From positions 169,684,511-169,748,510 of the forward strand of contig NC_133897.1 in assembly GCF_964199755.1 (NCBI RefSeq): 64,000 bases of DNA, read 5' to 3'. Source of the stretch: Larus michahellis (taxonomy: Eukaryota > Chordata > Aves > Charadriiformes > Laridae). A program made the translations under genes and the position numbers. The notes under the pieces were generated by a model. It saw only the letters and a list, made by a program, of their open reading frames with translations. It did no database searches and had not been told where the DNA came from. Within the stretch, counting starts at the first letter, position 1, and each line of letters begins with the position of its first letter. Of the stretch, positions 15,401 through 24,400 are shown one piece after another.

Positions 15401-18400
15401 GCTACCCATGGCCACCCAGGGTGCCAGCCCGTCCCCCGGCCCCGTGGCCCAGGGTCACCATCCGGGACGGCGTCCGTGGGGCTGGGGGGGACACGGGGAC
15501 ACCCCACGGGGACACCCCACGGGTGACCCCCGGCCGCCCCCCCCCCCCCCCCCCAGCCCCCCAGCAGCCGCACGGCCCCGCCGGCAGCCGCGCACCGGCC
15601 CAGTGGCCTAATGGATAAGGCATCAGCCTCCGGAGCTGGGGATTGTGGGTTCGAGTCCCACCTGGGTCGGGGCCGGGCCCCCCACTTTTTACCGGGGAGA
15701 GGGGGGCGCAGTTGGGGGGCTGAAGCTGTGGGGCGGGCGGGGTGGGGGGGTGGAGGTTGTGGGGCGGGGGGGGGCGGTGCCGTACCGTTGCTCTGCAGCT
15801 CCTGCGTGCTCTGGGGGGAGGAGGCGTCCTCCACCTTTACCTGGGGGGGGGGGGGGAAGATGTGGGTCTCCTGCCCCATAGACGGGGTGGCTGCCCCACA
15901 GCTTGGGGTCTTTCCCCCCCCCCACCCGCCCCATAGCGCTTTCACACCCCCGCCCCACACCCCCCCCGCCCCATAGCCCTTTCACACCCCCTGCCCCACA
16001 CCCCCCCCCCCGCCCCATAGCGCTTTCACACCCCCGCCCCACACCCCCCCCGCCCCATAGCCCTTTCACACCCCCTGCCCCACCCCCCCCCCGCCCCATA
16101 GCGCTTTCACACCCCCTGCCCCACACCCCCCCCCGCCCCATAGCCCTTTCACACCCCCCGCCCCACACACCCCCCCCCGCCCCATAGCGCTTTCACACCC
16201 CCTGCCCCACACCCCCCCCCGCCCCATAGCCCTTTCACACCCCCTGCCCCACACCCCCCCCCGCCCCATAGCGCTTTCACACCCCCCCGCCCCACACCCC
16301 CCCCCCCACCGGCTCGCTGCCCCACATCCCGCCCCCCCCAAGTACCAGTTCGGTGCTGGAGACCCCCGGCTGCAGCCCCACATCCCCCTGGTCGCGCTGC
16401 TGCCCCACGGCGTGGTCACCCTGTGGGCCCCCCCCCCACCCCACAGCCCGTCAGTGCTGCCCCACAACCCGCCCCCCAGCCCCGCCGCACCTCCCGTGGC
16501 CCCCCCCCCCAACCCTGCTCTTATGCCCCCCAACCTGCCCCCCCCGTTCCTCCCTGCCCCCCAACTTGCCCCCCAGCACCCCAATGTCCCCTGCCCCCCC
16601 AAACCTCTCCCCAGACCCCCAACTTGCCCCCCAGCCCCCCCTAGACACCTCCCCCCCCAACATGCCCCCCAACCTCTCCCCAGACTCCCAAAACCCCCCA
16701 TGTCCCCCAACCTCCCCCCCACCCCCCGGACCCCCAACACCCCCCTGCCCCCCAACCTGCCCCCCTGTCCCCTAGACCCCCCCCCCCAGACATGCCCCCC
16801 AACCTCTCCCCGTGCCCCCTGGCCCCCCCATGCCCCCAGCCCCCCAACCTACCCCCCACGCCCCCCGTCCCCTAGACACCCCCCCAAAACATGCCCCCAA
16901 ACCTCTCCCCAGACCCCCGGCCCCCCCATGCCCCCAGCCCCCGTAACTTGCCCCCCGGCCCCCCAACACCCCCAGCCCCCCAACCAGCCCCCCAACCTGC
17001 CCCCCACGCCCCCTGTCCCCTAGACACCCCCCCCCGAAAACATGTCCCCCCGGCCCCCCCCCATGCCCCCTGCCCCCCCAACTTGCCCCCCGGCCCCCCT
17101 AACTTGCCCCCAGCCCCCCAACCTGCCCCCCACAACCCTGTCCCCTAGACACCCCCCCCCCAAACATGCCCCCCAACCACCCCCTGGCCCCCCCATGCCC
17201 CCCAACACCGCCAGCCCCCCAACCCGCCCCCCACGCCTCCTGTCCCCTAGACACCCCCCCCCAAACATGTCCCCCCGGCCCCCCCATGCCCCCAGCCCCC
17301 CAACCTGCCCCCCACACCCCCTGTCCCCTAGACACCCCCCCAAAACATGCCCCCCAACCTCTCCCCAGACCCCCGGCCCCCCCATGCCCCCTGCCCCCCT
17401 AACTTGCCCCCAGCCCCCCAACACCCCCAGCCCCCCAACCTGCCCCCCACGCCCCCCGTCCCCTAGACACCCCCCCCCAAAATGCCCCCCAACCACCCCC
17501 TGGCCCCCCCATGCCCCCCAACACCCCCAGCCCCCCAACCCGCCCCCCACGCCCCCTGTCCCCTAGACACCCCCCCCCCAAACATGTCCCCCCGGCCCCC
17601 CCATGCCCCCAGCCCCCCAACCTGCCCCCCACGCCCCCCGTCCCCTAGACACCCCCCCCCCCAAAACATGCCCCCCAACCTCTCCCCAGACCCCCGGCCC
17701 CCCCATGCCCCCTGCCCCCCTAACTTGCCCCCAGCCCCCCAACACCCCCAGCCCCCCAACCCGCCCCCCACGCCCCCTGTCCCCTAGACACCCCCCCCCA
17801 AACATGTCCCCCCGGCCCCCCCATGCCCCCAGCCCCCCAACTCCCCCAGCCCCCCAGCCTGCCCCCCACGCCCCCTGTCCCCTAGACACCCCCCCCCCCC
17901 AAACATGTCCCCCCGGCCCCCCCATGCCCCCAGCCCCCCAACCTGCCCCCCACGCCCCCCGTCCCCTAGACACCCCCCCCCCCAAAACATGCCCCCCAAC
18001 CTCTCCCCAGCCCCCCCCCGTGCCCCCCACCTGTTGCGGGGGGGGCAGCAGGATGCCCAGCAGCTTGTCCAGCAGGAAGGCGGCGTAGAGCCCCCCCAGC
18101 ACCCCCAGCAGCGGCCAGGGCAGCTGCGACCCCCCGCCGTGGGGCTGGGCCCCCCCGCCGTGGGGCTGCTCCCCCCCGCCGTGGCTGTGCACCCCCAGCA
18201 CCTGCGGGGGGGGGGGACACACACGGAGGGGGGGGGGACACACGCGGGGGGGGCTCAGACAGGCCCGTGCCCCTCCATGTCCCCCCGTCGCGGGTGTCCC
18301 CGTCCCCCCCCCCGTGTCCCCTCCGTGTCCTGTCCCCCCCCCTCCGTGTCCCCCCCTCAGTCCCCCCCCCACGATGTCCCCACCATGACCCTCCCCCGTG

Positions 18401-21400
18401 GGTGTCCCCCCCCCGTGTGTGTGACACCCCCCCCCCAAGGGCGTCCCCTGCGTCCCCTCACGTCCCCTTCCCTGTGGGTTTGTCCCCCCCCCCAGTGCGT
18501 ATCCCCCCCGTGATGTCCCTCCTGTGACGTCCCCCCGTTGGTGTCCCCCCCCCCGTGTCCCCCCCCCCCCATGTCCCTGTGTCCCCCCCGTGTCCCACCT
18601 GGGGCAGGAGGGGCAGCAGCGTGTCCCCGCTGAGCATCCCGTGTCCCCCCCCGTGTGTGTGTCCCCCCGGGTCCCCCTGGGTCCCCCCATGTCCCCCCCT
18701 GTGTCCCCCCCATGTGTGTGCCCCCCCAATGTCCCCCCCTGTCCCCCCCGTGTCTCCCTGTGGGTGAGTGTCCCCGTGTCCCCCCTTGTCCCCCCATGGG
18801 TGAGTGTCCCTGTGTCCCCCCGTGTCCCCAATGTCCCCCATGTCCCCCATGTCCCCGTGTCCTCCCGTGTCCCCACATCCCCATGTCCCCCTGTGTCCCT
18901 CTGTGTCCCCCGTGTCCCCCCGTGTCCCACCTGGGGCAGGAGGGGCAGCAGCGCGTCCCCACTGAGGGCCCCGTGTCCCCCCCCCGTGTGTGTCCCCCCG
19001 TGTCCCTCCATGTCCCCCCCGTTTCCCCCCCATGTGTGTGTCCCCCCAATGTCCCCCCCTGTCCCCCCTGTGTCCCCCCATGGGTGAGTGTCCCTGTGTC
19101 CCCCCTTGTCCCCCCATGGTTGAGTGTCCCTGTGTCCCCCCATGTCCCCCCACGTCCCCGTGTCCCCCCATGGGTGAGTGTCCCCGTGTCCCCCCATGTC
19201 CCCCCGTGTCCCACCTGGGGCAGGAGGTGCAGCAGCGCGTCCCCGCTGAGGGCCCCGTGTGTCCCCCCGTGTGTGTCCCTCCGTGTCCCCCCATGTCCCC
19301 GTGTCCCCCCGTGTCCCCCTGTGTCCCCCCGTGTCCCCCCATGTCCCACCTGGGGCAGGAGGTGCAGCAGCGTGTCCCCTCTGAGGGCCCCGTGTCCCCC
19401 CATGTCCCCGTGTCCCCCCATGTCCCCATGTCCCCCCGTGTCCCCCCGTGTCCCCCCATGTCCCCGTGTCCCCCCGTGTCCCCCCGTGTCCCCCCGTGTC
19501 CCACCTGTGGCAGGAGGTGCAGCAGCGCGTCCCCGCTGAGGTCCCCGTGTGTCCCCCCGTGTGTGTCCCGCCATGTCCCCCCATGTCCCCGTGTCCCCCC
19601 GTGTCCCCCCGTGTCCCTCCATGTCCCCATGTCCCCCCATGTCCCCGTGTCCCCCCGTGTCCCACCTGTGGCAGGAGGTGCAGCAGCGCGTCCCCACTGA
19701 GGTCCCCGTGTGTCCCCCCGTGTGTGTCCCGCCATGTCCCCCCATGTCCCCGTGTCCCCCCGTGTCCCCCCGTGTCCCTCCATGTCCCCATGTCCCCCCA
19801 TGTCCCCGTGTCCCCCCGTGTCCCACCTGGGGCAGGAGGTGCAGCAGCGCGTCCCCACTGAGGTCCCCGTGTGTCCCCCCGTGTGTGTCCCGCCATGTCC
19901 CCCCATGTCCCCGTGTCCCCCCGTGTCCCCCCATGTCCCCCCATGTCCCCGTGTCCCCCCATGTCCCCACATCCCTGTGTCCCCCTGTGTCCCTCTGTGT
20001 CCCCCGTGTCCCCCCGTGTCCCACCTGGGGCAGGAGGTGCAGCAGCGCGTCCCCACTGAGGTCCCCGTGTGTCCCCCCGTGTGTGTCCCGCCATGTCCCC
20101 CCATGTCCCCGTGTCCCCCCGTGTCCCCCCATGTCCCCCCATGTCCCCGTGTCCCCCCATGTCCCCACATCCCTGTGTCCCCCTGTGTCCCTCTGTGTCC
20201 CCCGTGTCCCCCCGTGTCCCACCTGGGGCAGGAGGTGCAGCAGCGCGTCCCCACTGAGGTCCCCGTGTGTCCCCCCGTGTGTGTCCCGCCATGTCCCCCC
20301 ATGTCCCCGTGTCCCCCCGTGTCCCCCCATGTCCCCCCATGTCCCCGTGTCCCCCCGTGTCCCCCCGTGTCCCCCCGTGTCCCACCTGGGGCAGGAGGTG
20401 CAGCAGCGCGTCCCCGCTGAGGGCCCCGGCCGCCAGCCCCATGAGCAGCGGCTGCAGCCAGCGCTGGGCGCGGTGACAGAGGGGACACCGCAGCAGGGCC
20501 AGCGCCAGCAGCGGGCACAGCACCAGCACCAGCCCCGCCACCAGCGCCAGCGCGTACCCTGGGGACGGGGACATGGGGACATGGGGACACCGTGGGGACA
20601 CAGGGACAGGGACGGCCCCGGCACTGACCCCAGCGCGTACCCTGGGGACAGGGACATGGGGACATGGGGACACCGTGGGGACACCGTGGGGACAGGGACA
20701 GCCCCGGCACCAGCGCCAGCGCATACCCTGGGGACGGGGACATGGGGACACCATGGGGACACAGGGACAGGGACAGCCCCGCCACTGACCGCAGGGCACA
20801 CCCTGGGGACGGGGACATGGGGACATGGGGACACCGTGGGGACACCATGGGGACAGGGACAGCCCCGGCACCAGCGCCAGCGCGTACCCTGGGGATGGGG
20901 ACACGGGGACATGGGGACATGGGGACACCATGGGGACACAGGGACAGGGACGGCCCCGCCACTGACCCCAGCGTGTGCCCTGGGGACGGGGACATGAGGA
21001 CACAGGGACATGGGGACTCCATGGGGACAGGGCCAGCCCCGCCACCAGCACCAGCGCGTACCCCGGGGACAGGGACATGGGGACATGGGGACACCATGGG
21101 GACAGGGAAAGCCCCGCCACCGACCCCAGCGCGTGCCCTGGGGACATGGGGACACCATGGGGACACAGGGACAGGGACAGCCCTGCCACCAACCCCAGCG
21201 CGTGCCCTGGGGACGGGGACATGGGGACACCATGGGGACAGCCGCGTCTTGTCCCCATCCCCAGGGGTGGCATCCCGTGGCACGGCAGGACACTGTCCCC
21301 GTCCCTGTCCCCAGCCCCATCCCTGTCCTTGTCCCCATCCCTGTCCCCTGTCCCTGTCCCCATCCTTGTCCCTGTCTCCTGTCCCCATCCCTGTCCCCGT

Positions 21401-24400
21401 CCCTGTCCCCTGTCCCTGTCCCCTATCCCTGTCCCCATCCTTGTCCCTGTCTCCTGTCCCCATCCCTGTCCCCGTCCCTGTCCCCTGTCCCCTGTCCCTG
21501 TCCCCTGTCCCTGTCCCTGTCCTTGTCCCCATCCTTGTCCCTGTCTCCTGTCCCCGTCCCCTGTCCCCATCCCTGTCCCCGTCCCTGTCCCCTGTCCCCT
21601 GTCCCTGTCCCCTGTCCCCATCCCTGTCCCCATCCCTGTCCCTGTCTCCTGTCCCCATCCCTGTCCCCGTCCCTGTCCCCTGTCCCCGTCCCCATCCCCG
21701 TCCCCACTCACTCTCGGCGACGCTGAGCTGGTGGTCGGTGGCCGTGGGGCCGGGGCTGGTGGCCGTGGGGCCGGTGGCCGTGGGGGCGACGGCGGTGGGG
21801 CCGGTGGCCGTGGGGCCGTGGCGCTGGGGGGACGGAGGGATGGCGGCCCCCCCGGGGAGCCCCAGGGCCGGCAGCAGCTCGGGGGGGGGCTGGAGGGGGC
21901 AGGGGGAGGGGAAGGTCTCAGCGGGGGGGGGCTGCCCCCCCCCAGGGCACCCCGACCCCCCCCGGGGCACCGTGACCCCCCCCCTGCACCTTGACCCCCC
22001 CCCCCGCAGCAGCCCCGACCCCCCCAGGGGAGCACAGAGACCCCCATGGGGGCCCTCACCCCCCCGCCAGGACCCTTGACCCCCCCCCCCAAGGGAGCCC
22101 GGTCCCCCCATGGCCACCCCGACCCCCCCCCAGGGCACCCTGACCCCCCCCCAAGGACCCCTGACCCCCCAGAACACCCTTAACCCCCCCCCCCCGGGCA
22201 CCCCAGACCCCCCCCCCCGGGTGCCCCCCACTCACCCCGTCCCGGGGCTGGCTCTGGGTGTGGGGCAGAGCCTCGGGGGGGGGGTCCCGGCCGGGGGGGG
22301 GCGCGTTGGGGTCCCCGGGGGGGTCCCGGTCCCCGTGGGGGGGGTCCTGGGGGGGGCCCAGCCCCGGCTGCTCCATCAGGGGGCTCAGCCCTGCCGGGCA
22401 CCGTCAGAGTCTGCCCCACGGATCTGCCCCACGGCCCCCTGCCCCACAGCCCCCTGCCCCACAGATCTACCTCACGACCCCCTGCCCCACGGATCTGCCC
22501 CACGGCCCCCTGCCCCACGGATCTGCCCCATGGCCCCCTGCCCCACAGCCCCCTGCCCCACGGATATGGCCCACAGCCCCCTGCCCCACAGACCTGTCCC
22601 ATGGCCCCCCATCCCCAACCCCCCCTGCCCCACATCCCCCCCACCCCGCCATCCCCAGCCCCCCACGTCCCCGCTCCCCATAGGGTGCAACCCCCCCCCC
22701 GCAGCCCCCCACAGACCCCATCCCCCCCCCCGCCCCCCATAGACCCTCATCTCCCCCCATCTCCCCCCAACCCCCATCTCCTCCCACCCCCCCCGCCCCC
22801 CATCTCCCCCCAACATCCCCCCAAACCCCCCATCTCCCCCCATCCCTCATCTCCCCAGGCCCCCCTGCCCCCCATCTCCCCCCATCTCCCCCCACCCACT
22901 CCCTGCCCCCCATCTCCCCCCAACTCCCCTCCCACCCCCATCTCCCCCCATCCCCCATCTTCCCCCACCCCCTCCTTGCCCCCCATCTCCCCCCATCCCC
23001 CATCACCCCCCAGCCCCCCCGCCCCCCATCTCCCCCCAACCCCCCCCGCCCCCCATCCGCCATCTTCCCCCACCCCCTCCCTGCCCCCCATCACCCCCCA
23101 ACCCCCCCCCCCCGGCCCCCCCTCGCCCCCCTCACCCTGCCCCTGGCCCCCGGGGGGCCCGATCCCGCGTTGCCGGCCGTGTGGGGCGCAGCCGGGGGGC
23201 TGGGGGGGGCGCAGGCAGCGCCCGCGCAGCACCAGTGCTCCCAGTGCGGCCAGTAGCCGCTGTCCCGGCCGGCCCCCCACCCGCGGGGACACCGCCGCGC
23301 CGGCCGCCAGCACCTGCGCCGCGTCCACGCAGCCCTGCGCCACGGCCACCGTCACCCGCGGGGCACGCGGGGGCCACCGGGCCACCCGGGCCACCTCCCC
23401 GGGGCACGCGCGGCCGGGCGGTGGTGGCCACATCAAGTGTCACCTCCCCGGGGCACGCATGGCCATACAGTGGTGGCCATGGCACGTGTCACCTCCCCGG
23501 GGCACGCATGGCCATACAATGGTGGCCACATCATGTGTCACCTCCCCAGGGCACACGTGGCCACGCAATGGTGGCCATGGCACATGCCACCTCCCCTGGA
23601 CACGTGTGTCTACACATTGGTGGCCATAGCACGTGTCACCTCTCTGGGGCACTCATGGCCATACAATGGTAGCCACATCATGTGTCACCTCCCCGGGGCA
23701 CGTGTGTCCACGCAATGGTGGCCTTGGCACATGTCACCTCCCCGTGGCACATGTGTCCCCACAGTGGTGGCCACATCATGTGTCACCTCCCCGGGGCACA
23801 CGTGTCCATGCAATGGTGGCCATGGCACATGCCACCTCCCCTGGACACGTGTGTCCACACAGTTGGTGGCCATGGCACGTGTCACGTCTCTGGGGCACTC
23901 ATGGCCATACAATGGTGGCCACATCTTGTGTCACCTCCCCGGGGCATGTGTATCCACACAGTGGTGGCCTTGGCACATGTGTCCCCACAGTGGTGGCCAC
24001 ATCATGTGTCACCTCCTCGGGGCACACGTGTCCATGCAATGGTGGCCATGGCACATGCCACCTCCCCTGGACATGTGTGTCCACACAGTTGGTGGCCATG
24101 GCACGTGTCGCCTGCCCATGGCACACATGGCCATACAATGGTGGCCACATCAAGTGTCACGTCCCCGGGGCACACATGGCCATCCAATGGTGGCCATGGC
24201 ACGTGTCACCTCCCCAGGGCATGTGTGTCCACACAGTTGGTGGCCACATCAAGTGTCACCTCCCCAGGGCACATGTGTCCACGCAATGGTGGCCTTGGCA
24301 CATGTCACCTCCCCGTGGCACAGGTGTCCCCACAGCGGTGGCCACATCACGTGTCACCTCCTCGGGGCACAGGTGTCCACGCAATGGTGGCCTTGGCACA

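Noticed and set aside
18594-20230. The nine exon-like copies in ZIP4 intron 6 as real extra exons
   Set aside because: They have a donor but no acceptor of their own, hold only the last dozen codons of exon 6, and the gene joins in phase without them.
17563-22231. Very long stop-free frames (over 1,200 codons) on the minus strand across ZIP4 introns
   Set aside because: They are made of GTGTCCCC-type repeats and run straight through true exons in various frames. Lack of stops follows from base composition. Only the ZIP4 exons have family similarity and splice sites.
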